Assembly (NCBI RefSeq): GCF_041296385.1
Contig: NC_091019.1
Span: 7,897,264 to 7,961,263, forward strand
Direction of reading: 5' to 3'
Origin: Aphelocoma coerulescens
Lineage: Eukaryota > Chordata > Aves > Passeriformes > Corvidae
DNA: 64,000 nt
Made by a program: the position numbers and the translations under genes. Of the stretch, positions 7,918-21,541 are shown one piece after another. The notes under the pieces are model-generated. The model saw only the letters and a list, made by a program, of their open reading frames with translations, was not told the DNA's origin and ran no database searches. The stretch's first letter is position 1, and each line of letters starts with the position of its first letter.

Positions 7918-9373
7918 CCAGTTTCTGCTGCTTTACGTGAGGCAGAGGGAACGTGCAGCCCAGCAGTGGCTTTTACTTCTGGAGCCTTTTGCTTCGGTAG
8001 CAGCAGCTGCTGCAAGTGGGCAACGGAGCTGCGAGAGTGCATAAATGTGACGGTACGTCTCGCTGAGAAGGAAGCTGCCGAGCCGCAGCGTGTTGTGCTC
8101 AGTTTCGAGGCTCCTTGGAGGAGGGGGGTACTCGAAGAACGCCTTCTTTCTGGACGCGTCCTTCTGGGTGTGCTCAAGCTGCATGGAGTCGGCAGCACTG
8201 AAGGTTGAAGGACCTGTTTCTGGCCCGGTTGTGTGCTGGAGTGCAAGGGCTGCGCCTTCCTTTCTGAAGCAGCCAGAGCGTTCTCAGCTGAATCTGCTTG
8301 TGAAGCAGCTCTCGGCTGGACATTTGCAATTCGCTCCACTGGCTACATGAAGCCGGTGCCCAGCTGCTTCGTTCTTCGCCGCCTGTGCTCCGGGCAGAAC
8401 GGAAGCCCAGCGAGGGCTTGGAGCTTTGCCGCTCTTCCGCGTGAACACTGCACGCAGCCACGGTGTGCCGTGCACGGCTTTTGCTCAGCTCGACGTGCAA
8501 TCATTGTCTTGCTGTTTCACAGATTCTAAACTATCCGTGTAGCTCTCGCTCAGCAAAATGCGTCAAGAGAGAAGCACTTGCTGGATTAGCCTTTCGCTGG
8601 CCAAGACTTTCAACACATCACCACAATGTGGGCGACAACGAGGAGAAAGGAAGAACATCTTTGCGTCCTGGCCCGTTCTTCTGTGCGAGATGCCTACCGG
8701 TGTCTTCGCTCCCTGCAAGGCTTTAAGGTGCACCATGGTACTTGGGAGTGAGAAGGCAGGTGCGGAGAGCACCGCGATCTGACAGCGCTGTGCAGGCTGT
8801 AAAGGAAAGAGGATTACCACTGGAATGGGCTGTAAATATAAGTTTGTATAGGGACGGGGGCAATCTTTGGGCAAGCTCGTTGACCTAAAACTCTTCTGTG
8901 TGCGAGACTTAGCTGAGAATGTTTTCGTTAAGATTCAGAGCACAACACAGACAGAATGTAGATCTACCTAGCACTGAGAGGGAAAGTGCATAGCCCAGGC
9001 GTCTTTCGGCAGAAGCAGCCGCCTGGAGGGTTGCGCTGCCGGCACTGTGCTCTCTGTGCGAGAAGTAGACGACTGTTCGACTCTGGCAGAATGAAAGCGC
9101 GACAAGGGTACTTAAGAGGGTGAACGACGGCGCAGAGCACCGGGCTCGTGCATGCAGCATATAAGCTGAGAGAGGAGGGTAGCTGCCACTCGCCTACCTG
9201 CCGTATTCACATTAGCTTTGGGAAGGAGAAAGCTCAGCGACAGCTACTTTTAGCTGTGCTGCTACCTATTCCTCTTCCAGCCCTCCGCTGAAACAATATC
9301 GCTGAACTTTAGGCTTCGAGATTCAGAAAACACAGTGGTCAATGGGGCGGAGAAGGGAAGTGCAGAGTGCAGC
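7918..9373 (+). repeat. Monomer B, continuing into the next unit
   Basis: Identical to monomer A for 601 bp, then diverged, with shorter versions of the A blocks (no GGA tract). It passes the arbitrary unit boundary at 9054/9055 and ends where monomer C begins at 9374. No coding region is supported; frames such as 8563-8874 minus change residues with unit-specific variants and have no domain. Confidence 0.82.
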
Positions 9374-11093
9374 ATGGGGTGGCTTTACGTGAAGCAAGGG
9401 GAAGGCGCAGCCCAGCATTGGCTTTTTCTTATAGTTCTTTTCTTCAGGAGAGTAGCTTGCAACCAAGATAGCTTGCAACCGAGCTGTGAGAGCCCACAAT
9501 GGGATGGCATGTCTGTCAGAGAAGTAAGCTAGAGTGCTGCAGACTGCTGTGCACAGTTTTAATGCTGCTGTAAGGTTTTTTTGAAACGTCTTCTGCCCTG
9601 ACTTTCCCATCTCTGTGAGCTCTAGCTGCTTGAACCTGGGCACACCGAAGTTGTGTGGAAGTGATTGCACTGCGAGTATCAAGTGTTCCAGAGAAGAAGG
9701 AAAGTCAACAAATGCTTTCTCTCCTGGCACATCTCTCAGTCCGAACTGCGGCTGGAAAAGCTGCACTGCAAGGGTGAACTTACCCACTTTGACAGAATGT
9801 GATGATGCTCTATATATATATTTGCGAAGGAAAATGCTGGTCACTGGTATGTTTTGCTTAGTTTACAGATTTTAGAGGGACTATGAAGGCCAACGCCTTG
9901 TTCTAGCATTTGTTCCCTGCGTGCAGAAGCAGCTGCTGGATGTTTGGAAGGGGTTTGGGATCCGCGAGAGGTGGAGAGATGGTACATAGAGCTTGAAGGA
10001 AAGTGCATAGCTCCAGGACCTTTGATGCAGTTCAATGGGTGCGAGTTACATGTTGAGCATTTTCATGATGGCACAGAAAAGGTTCTGAAAGAAAGAGGCC
10101 ATGCTGGAACTGCCTTTACTTTTGCCGCTTAGAAACTGCACAGCCAACAATGAAAAGATTCCTCTTGCTTCCCCGCTATGCATAGGAACACATTCTTTTA
10201 CGTCTCCAAGAGGCAGACTGCACAGCGGAGTTCTTCCACCAACTGCTCCCACACGACTGGGGCCGTGCCAATGAAGCACTTGGCTTTTTCCTGGGCACTG
10301 TCAGCACTCATCGCAACAACCACACGATGGCACTGACGACTTGCCAAAGAAGGAAACGCACCTTTCGCTGCTCAAAACCACCCCAAGGGCAGAGGCAAGT
10401 TAGAAACGTCCCTGCACTCAAATCAACGGTGTCAGAACAAAAAGTTTTCCTGAATCTTCCCCTTCCAAGAGCAGACTCTTTTTTGCACCACACTCCAAGA
10501 GCCAGACAAACCTCTTTGCCCAAACAAATCTTTTCTCTCTGGCAGAGTCCACCTACCAACTTGAAACCATCTGGCAAAAACAGAGCTCACAACAGTGCCA
10601 GCTGAGAAAGCTCTTGCTGCCTACAACTTCAACTGCACCCCTCAAACTAGCAGCGCACACGCTGCCCTCAGCACTTTCCTTCTCAGCTCTAGGTACCATC
10701 CTAAGCCTTCCCTCTCCCAGAGTCAGGATCCAAAGACAACAGCACCAGGGACTGCTCACACACTAAAGGCACCAGGAAAAAAGGGTCACAAGCTTGGCCT
10801 TTGCATTCCTGCTGAAAGCTCAACAGCTCTAACCCAGAGAACTGTCTGTTGGGAAAAGCCTTTAAAATCCCTAAGAGCACCTCATGAGCGCATCCAAACC
10901 TGCTTTCCTTGCCAAAGAGAGCAACTACAAGCCTATCTCCAAAGAAACAGCATCCCCTCCTCCAAAATACAACATATCCAGGGACTGATACACCTCTAGT
11001 ATTGAATATGTCCAACAATTGCCCCTACACAGAAGGGGCCAGGAGAGAAATATCTCACTGGGCTATTCCTCCCCATGGTACCTTAACATCTGC

Positions 11094-12259
11094 TCCACCA
11101 ACACTGGCTCTATGTCCTTACCTTCCCAAGGAAAGGCACTGCAAGTCCCTTGGCCTTGCCTTGCCTTCAGTGCCTTGCCTAGTTTTTCCTAAGCTACCCT
11201 TGCTTTGCTTCCTTTGCCTACGTCTCGCACTACCTACAACTTGCTGGCTTTGCCCTGCCTACCACTCTTTACCTTGCCTTCCATGCAGGCAAGGCACTGC
11301 AAACCAAGTGCAGGCAATTGCAGGCAAGTCAAGCAAGAGGTAGGCAAGGCCAGAGCAGTGAGGGGGAAATAAATGGAGTGGTAGGCAAGAGAAGGCCCAG
11401 AAGTTAGAGGCAAGGCTTGCCTCTAGGAGGAAGGAAAGTCCACTGATGGGTAGGCCAGGCAGAAACAAGAAGGGCTCGGCAAGCCAAGGCCCTGGAGGAA
11501 AGCAGTAGGCAGGTCAAGGGTGTGGCACGGGCATGCAAGGGAATGCAAGGCTACGGAGGGCTAGCAGGGCAAGGCAAGGAAACTGTTGCGTTGCCAAGGC
11601 AAGGCGAGGCAAGGCAGGTGAGAAGTACATTCAAGGACTTCTGGTACACAAAAGTGGCTAGGCCCAACTGCTCTGTGTGGCCTTGATCCTGTGTGAGTCA
11701 TCTCTAATCTGCACCTAAGAGACTTGAGCTACCTGCTTTCCTTTGTATGCAAAAGAACTCTCCTTCTGGTCCCGGAGCTCAAGGGCAAAATGTGAATTGC
11801 CCTTCCAAGATTCAAGACATGCAAAGATTGGTCCCAGACAAAGGCTGCCCGTATAGATGAGTGTGGCAACATGTGTCCTTGCCTGGTCTTCCTCTCATGT
11901 GATCCTGAAACACCGGAGATACTTGAGAGCCTTGAGATTCCTAGGAGGAGCAGAAAGGGCAGGGCAAGGCCCAGAAATGTCATTGAAAAGGGGTCTTGAA
12001 TTCCAGGTGGGGGAGGGGTGAGCAAGGTAATGGAAGGCAAGGGGTTCAAGGGCAAGGCAAGGCAAGTGGTGGCTTGGCGAGGTGAGGCAAGGCAATGAGG
12101 GTCCTAGAAGGAAAAGAAAAGGTAAGGCCAAGACCTAGATGACTGTGAAAGGAAGTCAGGTGGGGGATGGGTGAGCAAGTCAATGCAAGGCAATGGAGAA
12201 AAGGCAGGTAGAGGGAAGGCTACAGAGGGGGCAGGAAGGAAATGCAAGGCATGGGGAAG
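11094..12259. repeat. Strand-switching CCTTG/GGCAA minisatellite, unit 2
   Basis: Carries one more AAGGC than unit 1. The G-rich tract follows, with a 14-base G run at 12353-12366. Confidence 0.85.
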
Positions 12260-12483
12260 CATGTGAGGAGTGGGTGCTGCCAGCCCGCTGGGACGGTGGG
12301 GGCAGGGCAGCTGAGAGTGGCATGGTAGGGATATGGAGGCGGGGGTTAGTGTGGGGGGGGGGGGGGTGTGCAGCAGAGTGCAGGGTAAGTGCAGGTGTGT
12401 GTGTGCATATACGGGGGTTTTTTTCCAGGTGCTGTGCCGGGGGGAGCCGTCCCACCTCCAAGAAGGTGTGGGAGTGAAAGGAG

Positions 12484-13021
12484 TAAGATGGATGTGTCTT
12501 TACAAACAGACTGTGTGAATCCACTCTTAGACAAGGCTAGCATAGAGCAGTAACAGATAGGGAAGTAATAGAAGAAAGTATTAGTTTTAGAAACTGTTAC
12601 TAATCAACAGAGACTGTTGCTCAGCCAAGGCCCTGTTAAATTCCTGAACCTAGAGCAAGGCAACAAAGGCTTAATAGAATTAGGAATAGTTTCTTCTTCC
12701 TCCTTTTCTATACCAAAAGGGGGGTGCATATTACATGGGGGCATAGAGTAGGCAATTCAGGAAGTCTTTACCTCCTGAGTACCTCAGCCAAAGGGGAAAA
12801 GGAAGAGGGTGCTATGGCTGGGAACTTAGCATAAAATGGGAGTAGTGTCCCACAATCATTTGAGAGACTGCACAGGAAAAGCCCCATGGCCTCTCCCTGT
12901 AGTTGAAGAATGTTGTAGGATGCCTCTGTCTCCTCACTGGGGGGCTAATACTTGCGGCCATTGTTTTAGGTTAAGTGGTTTTATGTGTCTTCATTTGCCA
13001 CAGGTGGTGCAGAAGACAACA
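12484..13021 (+). repeat. Upstream ERV LTR, unit 2
   Basis: I saw no difference from the unit 1 copy. The TATA-like box is at 12830-12839. Confidence 0.75.
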
Positions 13022-13127
13022 TGAAAATTAGACTAGCTAACTAGATCACACAATTAAAATATTTTCATTAATAATTCTACTTTTATATGGTCAGCTGAGT
13101 TTAGGCCAGGTGTGAGAGAATCAATTT

Positions 13128-14734
13128 GCAGCCTTAGGAGAAGAAGTAGCAAAAGTTTTTAACCTTAGCAATTGCTGGCTCTGTGGAGGGCCAGGAGGAT
13201 CTGAAGAGTGGCCATGGTTGGCTAGCCCAGCTGAACCTAAATGGTGGGGTCCATACTAGGACGGGATTTGGGGCCAAAGAAGGAAGTTCACGGCCACTTC
13301 ATTCTTCTCCAACAGGCACTTATTGCCTAAATAGGACAGAGGGGGTCTATGTAGGAAAAGACATGTATGAATTTACTTCCCCTCTGGGTTTAAACAATTG
13401 GGCTTGGACCCCCAGTTGCCCTCCTTACAATTGTTCCAAATATCAAGACAAATGCAATCAAATACCTGTTAAGCTCACTAATGGTAGCTGGGTAAAGTGT
13501 TCTTAACACACTTACCAAAAATATTTGGAAGCCTGTAAAGCAATGGGGAGGGACAAGGGGTTTTTTTGACCACCTATTTTTAAGATGTCCCCACGAAAAT
13601 TCCACAAGTAGAACACATGTTGCTCATGATTATCAGTGGGAATGGCAACACCAGATTGGAACTCAAACCCTCTTAGTGAGTTCTGCTCCAAATCCAACCA
13701 AACAGCTTGCAGACGTAAATGTAGATGGGAACCCCATTTGGGAGCTTGGAAACGCAAATACTGTGACCCTTATGGTGGAGCAACTATTGGAGGACCGTTA
13801 GGCCCAGGAATCCCGCTGTATTTTGACCCACCAATTGATGACAAAAGGTAGAAAGGCCCCTTTGATAATGGAACACAGGCTTTGAAAGGACATTATTGCA
13901 TTTGTGGCCAACATGCTTAGCTCAGGTTACCTCCAAACTGGTCAGGGATATGGTATGGGTATGGGGTATATTAGCCCGTTGTTCTTTTTGTTGCCACAAG
14001 TTCAGGGAAATCGCTTAGGAATCAAAATCTGTGATGATTTAATTAGAGAAAAGCAGTCAACTGATGCAGCCCTGGCTGGAGGGAGCACCCCAAAATGGGG
14101 AAAAGATGAATGGCCACCAGAACCAGTTCCACAACAGGATGGACCAGCCACTTGGAATCCTAAGGAATTAATCCCAGATGCCTGGGAACCCATTTATCAT
14201 TTGAATGGGATAATTAGGTTACAAGCTGTCTCGGAAATAATAACCAACCAAACAGCCACAGCTCTTGACTTTCTTGCTGACCAACCCACTTAAACGAGGA
14301 AAGCGGTATTTCAACATTGGATGGTACTAGATTATCTGTTAGCAGAAGAAGGAGGAGTTTGTGGGAAATTAAATGACTCGAGCTGCTGTTTGCAAGCAGA
14401 TGACAGCGGAAAAGTGGTCAAAAAAATAACAAAGGAAATAACGTCAGCTCATGGACCTGTCCAAATGTGGAAAGGATGGGAATGGGATATGTTTTCATGG
14501 TTAACTGGCCAGCTATGGGCTAAATGAATATGATTTCTCCTCTTACATGCTATAGCAACTCTAATCTTTTTATCATGTGTGACACCTTGCTGAGTGCAGC
14601 TCTTTCAGCAGGTGGTCAAGGGGATGCCGGTAGCAGCCATGCCTACCTGATCCAGAAATGTCTACAAAAGGATAGATGAGGATGTCACTGCAAATAATAG
14701 CAAAATCCAAGAAGACTCAAGAAGAAAAAATTAA
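13128..14734 (+). pseudogene. env remnant, unit 2
   Basis: Same frame changes and stops as unit 1. It keeps G at 13963, as in unit 1, in the short GGTATGGG repeat at the second frame change. Confidence 0.88.
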
Positions 14735-14801
14735 ATCAATGGTAATTAAGGTTTGTAAAGAAAAAAAGAGGCAAAATAAAAAGAGGAGGGATTAAAAGGA
14801 A

Positions 14802-15230
14802 TGAGACGAATGAGTCTTTACAAACAGACCATGTGAATCTGCCTGTAGACAAGGCTAGGAACTTATCGATAGTGAAGTAACAGAAGAAACTATTAGTTCT
14901 CTAGAACTGTTGGTAACCAACAGAGACTGTTGATTAATCAAGGCCCTGTTAAATTCCTGAACCTACAACAAGGCAACAAACACTTAACAGAATTAGGAAT
15001 AGTTTCTTTTTCTTTCTTTTCAATACCAAAAGGGGGGTGCATATTAGAGGAGGGCATAGAGTAGGCACTTTGGGAAGTCTGTATCTCCTGAGTACCTCAG
15101 CCAGTGGGGAAAAGGAAGAGGGTGCTGGGGCCGGGAACTTGGCATAAAAAGGGAGCTGCATCCTACATCTGTTTGAGAGACCCCATGGGAAAAGCCCCAT
15201 GGACTCTCCCTGTAGTCGAAGAATGTTATA
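14802..15230 (+). repeat. Truncated downstream ERV LTR, unit 2
   Basis: Same break point, joined to the foldback. G at 15114 as in unit 1. Confidence 0.78.
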
Positions 15231-15667
15231 TCCTTCTCAGCGAGACGTACCGTCACATTTATGCACTCTCGCAGCTCCGTTGCCCACTTGCAGCAGCTGC
15301 TGCTACCGAAGCAAAAGGCTCCAGAAGTAAAAGCCACTGCTGGGCTGCACGTTCCCTCTGCCTCACGTAAAGCAGCAGAAACTGGCCGCTGCACTCTGTC
15401 CTTCCATTCTCTGCCGCACCTGCCACTGTCATCTCTGCGTCTCCAAGCATAAACCTGGGCACAAATGCTTTCCGGGGAAAGCTGGAAGAGAAATAGGTAG
15501 CAGCACAAGTAGCCAGTTTCTGCTGCTTTACGTGAGGCAGAGGGAACGTGCAGCCCAGCAGTGGCTTTTACTTCTGGAGCCTTTTGCTTCGGTAGCAGCA
15601 GCTGCTGCAAGTGGGCAACGGAGCTGCGAGAGTGCATAAATGTGACGGTACGTCTCGCTGAGAAGGA
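15231..15667. repeat. Foldback, unit 2
   Basis: Arms at 15231-15385 and 15513-15667 are perfectly complementary. The spacer has C at 15504 and still matches monomer sequence exactly. Confidence 0.93.
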
Positions 15668-16976
15668 AGCTGCCGAGCCGCAGCGTGTTGTGCTCAGTTT
15701 CGAGGCTCCTTGGAGGAGGGGGGTACTCGAAGAACGCCTTCTTTCTGGACGCGTCCTTCTGGGTGTGCTCAAGCTGCATGGAGTCGGCAGCACTGAAGGT
15801 TGAAGGACCTGTTTCTGGCCCGGTTGTGTGCTGGAGTGCAAGGGCTGCGCCTTCCTTTCTGAAGCAGCCAGAGCGTTCTCAGCTGAATCTGCTTGTGAAG
15901 CAGCTCTCGGCTGGACATTTGCAATTCGCTCCACTGGCTACATGAAGCCGGTGCCCAGCTGCTTCGTTCTTCGCCGCCTGTGCTCCGGGCAGAACGGAAG
16001 CCCAGCGAGGGCTTGGAGCTTTGCCGCTCTTCCGCGTGAACACTGCACGCAGCCACGGTGTGCCGTGCACGGCTTTTGCTCAGCTCGACGTGCAATCATT
16101 GTCTTGCTGTTTCCCAGAGTCGAAAGTGTCCGTGCAGCTCTCTCGCTCAGCGAAATGCGTCAGGAGAGAAGCACTTGCTGCATAAGCCTTTCGCCGGCCA
16201 AGACTTTCAGCACAGCACCACCACTCGGGCAAGGAGGAGGAGGAGGAGGAGAAAGGAAGACCATCTTTGCGTCCTGGCCCGTTCTTCTGTGCGAGACGCC
16301 TCGCCGCGTCTTCGCTGCCTGCAAGGCTGTAAGGTTCGCGCTGGTACTTGGAAGTGAGAAGGCAGGTGCGGAGAGCACCGCGATCTGACGGCGCTGTGCA
16401 GGCTGTAAAGGAAGGACGGGCTGCCGCTGGAATGGGGTGCAAATGCGGGTTTCCACGCGTCGAGGGTGAGCTCTGGGTGAGCTTGTCGACCTAAAACTGT
16501 TCTCTGTGCCAGACGGAGCGGAGAACCTTTCCCTTTACATTTGGACGACAAGAAAGACCCAGTGTGCTGGTGTATGTCGCTGCGAGGGAAAGTGCATAGG
16601 CCAGGGCGTGTTCCGGCAGAAGCAGTCGGCTGGAGCATTTCGCTGCGGGCACAATGCTCTTGTGCGAGAAGTAGAGGACGCTTCGACTCCGGCAGAATGA
16701 AAGCGCGACCGTGGTACGGAGAGCGTAGGAATGAAGGCAGAGCCCCGAGCTGCTGTGCGCATCGCACAGGCTGCAAGGGGAAGCGTGGCCGTCACTCGCT
16801 TCTTTGCGGACTCACGTTAGCAGTTGAAACCAGGAAGTTCCACTTGCAGCTACTTGTGCTGCTACCTATTTCTCTTCCAGCTTTCCCCGGAAAGCATTTG
16901 TGCCCAGGTTTATGCTTGGAGACGCAGAGATGACAGTGGCAGGTGCGGCAGAGAATGGAAGGACAGAGTGCAGCGG
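15513..16976 (+). repeat. Monomer A, unit 2
   Basis: No difference from unit 1 noticed. The (GGA)n tract is at 16233-16251. Confidence 0.85.
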
Positions 16977-18432
16977 CCAGTTTCTGCTGCTTTACGTGAG
17001 GCAGAGGGAACGTGCAGCCCAGCAGTGGCTTTTACTTCTGGAGCCTTTTGCTTCGGTAGCAGCAGCTGCTGCAAGTGGGCAACGGAGCTGCGAGAGTGCA
17101 TAAATGTGACGGTACGTCTCGCTGAGAAGGAAGCTGCCGAGCCGCAGCGTGTTGTGCTCAGTTTCGAGGCTCCTTGGAGGAGGGGGGTACTCGAAGAACG
17201 CCTTCTTTCTGGACGCGTCCTTCTGGGTGTGCTCAAGCTGCATGGAGTCGGCAGCACTGAAGGTTGAAGGACCTGTTTCTGGCCCGGTTGTGTGCTGGAG
17301 TGCAAGGGCTGCGCCTTCCTTTCTGAAGCAGCCAGAGCGTTCTCAGCTGAATCTGCTTGTGAAGCAGCTCTCGGCTGGACATTTGCAATTCGCTCCACTG
17401 GCTACATGAAGCCGGTGCCCAGCTGCTTCGTTCTTCGCCGCCTGTGCTCCGGGCAGAACGGAAGCCCAGCGAGGGCTTGGAGCTTTGCCGCTCTTCCGCG
17501 TGAACACTGCACGCAGCCACGGTGTGCCGTGCACGGCTTTTGCTCAGCTCGACGTGCAATCATTGTCTTGCTGTTTCACAGATTCTAAACTATCCGTGTA
17601 GCTCTCGCTCAGCAAAATGCGTCAAGAGAGAAGCACTTGCTGGATTAGCCTTTCGCTGGCCAAGACTTTCAACACATCACCACAATGTGGGCGACAACGA
17701 GGAGAAAGGAAGAACATCTTTGCGTCCTGGCCCGTTCTTCTGTGCGAGATGCCTACCGGTGTCTTCGCTCCCTGCAAGGCTTTAAGGTGCACCATGGTAC
17801 TTGGGAGTGAGAAGGCAGGTGCGGAGAGCACCGCGATCTGACAGCGCTGTGCAGGCTGTAAAGGAAAGAGGATTACCACTGGAATGGGCTGTAAATATAA
17901 GTTTGTATAGGGACGGGGGCAATCTTTGGGCAAGCTCGTTGACCTAAAACTCTTCTGTGTGCGAGACTTAGCTGAGAATGTTTTCGTTAAGATTCAGAGC
18001 ACAACACAGACAGAATGTAGATCTACCTAGCACTGAGAGGGAAAGTGCATAGCCCAGGCGTCTTTCGGCAGAAGCAGCCGCCTGGAGGGTTGCGCTGCCG
18101 GCACTGTGCTCTCTGTGCGAGAAGTAGACGACTGTTCGACTCTGGCAGAATGAAAGCGCGACAAGGGTACTTAAGAGGGTGAACGACGGCGCAGAGCACC
18201 GGGCTCGTGCATGCAGCATATAAGCTGAGAGAGGAGGGTAGCTGCCACTCGCCTACCTGCCGTATTCACATTAGCTTTGGGAAGGAGAAAGCTCAGCGAC
18301 AGCTACTTTTAGCTGTGCTGCTACCTATTCCTCTTCCAGCCCTCCGCTGAAACAATATCGCTGAACTTTAGGCTTCGAGATTCAGAAAACACAGTGGTCA
18401 ATGGGGCGGAGAAGGGAAGTGCAGAGTGCAGC
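16977..18432 (+). repeat. Monomer B, unit 2 into unit 3
   Basis: C at 17889 as in unit 1; later units have G at this place. Confidence 0.82.
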
Positions 18433-20152
18433 ATGGGGTGGCTTTACGTGAAGCAAGGGGAAGGCGCAGCCCAGCATTGGCTTTTTCTTATAGTTCTTTT
18501 CTTCAGGAGAGTAGCTTGCAACCAAGATAGCTTGCAACCGAGCTGTGAGAGCCCACAATGGGATGGCATGTCTGTCAGAGAAGTAAGCTAGAGTGCTGCA
18601 GACTGCTGTGCACAGTTTTAATGCTGCTGTAAGGTTTTTTTGAAACGTCTTCTGCCCTGACTTTCCCATCTCTGTGAGCTCTAGCTGCTTGAACCTGGGC
18701 ACACCGAAGTTGTGTGGAAGTGATTGCACTGCGAGTATCAAGTGTTCCAGAGAAGAAGGAAAGTCAACAAATGCTTTCTCTCCTGGCACATCTCTCAGTC
18801 CGAACTGCGGCTGGAAAAGCTGCACTGCAAGGGTGAACTTACCCACTTTGACAGAATGTGATGATGCTCTATAAATATATTTGCGAAGGAAAATGCTGGT
18901 CACTGGTATGTTTTGCTTAGTTTACAGATTTTAGAGGGACTATGAAGGCCAACGCCTTGTTCTAGCATTTGTTCCCTGCGTGCAGAAGCAGCTGCTGGAT
19001 GTTTGGAAGGGGTTTGGGATCCGCGAGAGGTGGAGAGATGGTACATAGAGCTTGAAGGAAAGTGCATAGCTCCAGGACCTTTGATGCAGTTCAATGGGTG
19101 CGAGTTACATGTTGAGCATTTTCATGATGGCACAGAAAAGGTTCTGAAAGAAAGAGGCCATGCTGGAACTGCCTTTACTTTTGCCGCTTAGAAACTGCAC
19201 AGCCAACAATGAAAAGATTCCTCTTGCTTCCCCGCTATGCATAGGAACACATTCTTTTACGTCTCCAAGAGGCAGACTGCACAGCGGAGTTCTTCCACCA
19301 ACTGCTCCCACACGACTGGGGCCGTGCCAATGAAGCACTTGGCTTTTTCCTGGGCACTGTCAGCACTCATCGCAACAACCACACGATGGCACTGACGACT
19401 TGCCAAAGAAGGAAACGCACCTTTCGCTGCTCAAAACCACCCCAAGGGCAGAGGCAAGTTAGAAACGTCCCTGCACTCAAATCAACGGTGTCAGAACAAA
19501 AAGTTTTCCTGAATCTTCCCCTTCCAAGAGCAGACTCTTTTTTGCACCACACTCCAAGAGCCAGACAAACCTCTTTGCCCAAACAAATCTTTTCTCTCTG
19601 GCAGAGTCCACCTACCAACTTGAAACCATCTGGCAAAAACAGAGCTCACAACAGTGCCAGCTGAGAAAGCTCTTGCTGCCTACAACTTCAACTGCACCCC
19701 TCAAACTAGCAGCGCACACGCTGCCCTCAGCACTTTCCTTCTCAGCTCTAGGTACCATCCTAAGCCTTCCCTCTCCCAGAGTCAGGATCCAAAGACAACA
19801 GCACCAGGGACTGCTCACACACTAAAGGCACCAGGAAAAAAGGGTCACAAGCTTGGCCTTTGCATTCCTGCTGAAAGCTCAACAGCTCTAACCCAGAGAA
19901 CTGTCTGTTGGGAAAAGCCTTTAAAATCCCTAAGAGCACCTCATGAGCGCATCCAAACCTGCTTTCCTTGCCAAAGAGAGCAACTACAAGCCTATCTCCA
20001 AAGAAACAGCATCCCCTCCTCCAAAATACAACATATCCAGGGACTGATACACCTCTAGTATTGAATATGTCCAACAATTGCCCCTACACAGAAGGGGCCA
20101 GGAGAGAAATATCTCACTGGGCTATTCCTCCCCATGGTACCTTAACATCTGC

Positions 20153-21318
20153 TCCACCAACACTGGCTCTATGTCCTTACCTTCCCAAGGAAAGGCACTG
20201 CAAGTCCCTTGGCCTTGCCTTGCCTTCAGTGCCTTGCCTAGTTTTTCCTAAGCTACCCTTGCTTTGCTTCCTTTGCCTACGTCTCGCACTACCTACAACT
20301 TGCTGGCTTTGCCCTGCCTACCACTCTTTACCTTGCCTTCCATGCAGGCAAGGCACTGCAAACCAAGTGCAGGCAATTGCAGGCAAGTCAAGCAAGAGGT
20401 AGGCAAGGCCAGAGCAGTGAGGGGGAAATAAATGGAGTGGTAGGCAAGAGAAGGCCCAGAAGTTAGAGGCAAGGCTTGCCTCTAGGAGGAAGGAAAGTCC
20501 ACTGATGGGTAGGCCAGGCAGAAACAAGAAGGGCTCGGCAAGCCAAGGCCCTGGAGGAAAGCAGTAGGCAGGTCAAGGGTGTGGCACGGGCATGCAAGGG
20601 AATGCAAGGCTACGGAGGGCTAGCAGGGCAAGGCAAGGAAACTGTTGCGTTGCCAAGGCAAGGCGAGGCAAGGCAGGTGAGAAGTACATTCAAGGACTTC
20701 TGGTACACAAAAGTGGCTAGGCCCAACTGCTCTGTGTGGCCTTGATCCTGTGTGAGTCATCTCTAATCTGCACCTAAGAGACTTGAGCTACCTGCTTTCC
20801 TTTGTATGCAAAAGAACTCTCCTTCTGGTCCCGGAGCTCAAGGGCAAAATGTGAATTGCCCTTCCAAGATTCAAGACATGCAAAGATTGGTCCCAGACAA
20901 AGGCTGCCCGTATAGATGAGTGTGGCAACATGTGTCCTTGCCTGGTCTTCCTCTCATGTGATCCTGAAACACCGGAGATACTTGAGAGCCTTGAGATTCC
21001 TAGGAGGAGCAGAAAGGGCAGGGCAAGGCCCAGAAATGTCATTGAAAAGGGGTCTTGAATTCCAGGTGGGGGAGGGGTGAGCAAGGTAATGGAAGGCAAG
21101 GGGTTCAAGGGCAAGGCAAGGCAAGTGGTGGCTTGGCGAGGTGAGGCAAGGCAATGAGGGTCCTAGAAGGAAAAGAAAAGGTAAGGCCAAGACCTAGATG
21201 ACTGTGAAAGGAAGTCAGGTGGGGGATGGGTGAGCAAGTCAATGCAAGGCAATGGAGAAAAGGCAGGTAGAGGGAAGGCTACAGAGGGGGCAGGAAGGAA
21301 ATGCAAGGCATGGGGAAG
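20153..21318. repeat. Strand-switching minisatellite, unit 3
   Basis: As in unit 2. The G run after it is at 21412-21424, 13 long, which changes the frames across it and merges two minus-strand frames that are separate in units 1 and 2. Confidence 0.85.
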
Positions 21319-21541
21319 CATGTGAGGAGTGGGTGCTGCCAGCCCGCTGGGACGGTGGGGGCAGGGCAGCTGAGAGTGGCATGGTAGGGATATGGAGGCG
21401 GGGGTTAGTGTGGGGGGGGGGGGGTGTGCAGCAGAGTGCAGGGTAAGTGCAGGTGTGTGTGTGCATATACGGGGGTTTTTTTCCAGGTGCTGTGCCGGGG
21501 GGAGCCGTCCCACCTCCAAGAAGGTGTGGGAGTGAAAGGAG

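Larger units (their letters stand above)
1..9054 (+). repeat. Macrosatellite unit 1 (9054 bp)
   Basis: This is the most divergent unit seen. Private variants are C at 121 (G elsewhere), G at 1130 (A elsewhere, which removes an in-frame TAG-containing context), and absence of one AAGGC 5-mer near 2541. It shares with unit 2 alone T at 761, G at 4904, G at 6055, C at 6445 and C at 8830. Its G run is 14 long (3294-3307). Confidence 0.97.
9055..18113 (+). repeat. Macrosatellite unit 2 (9059 bp)
   Basis: It shares with unit 1 the alleles T at 9815, G at 13963, G at 15114, C at 15504 and C at 17889, but has the extra AAGGC of units 3-7. Monomer C is at 9374-10132 and the unrecognised segment at 10133-11093. 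Confidence 0.97.
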
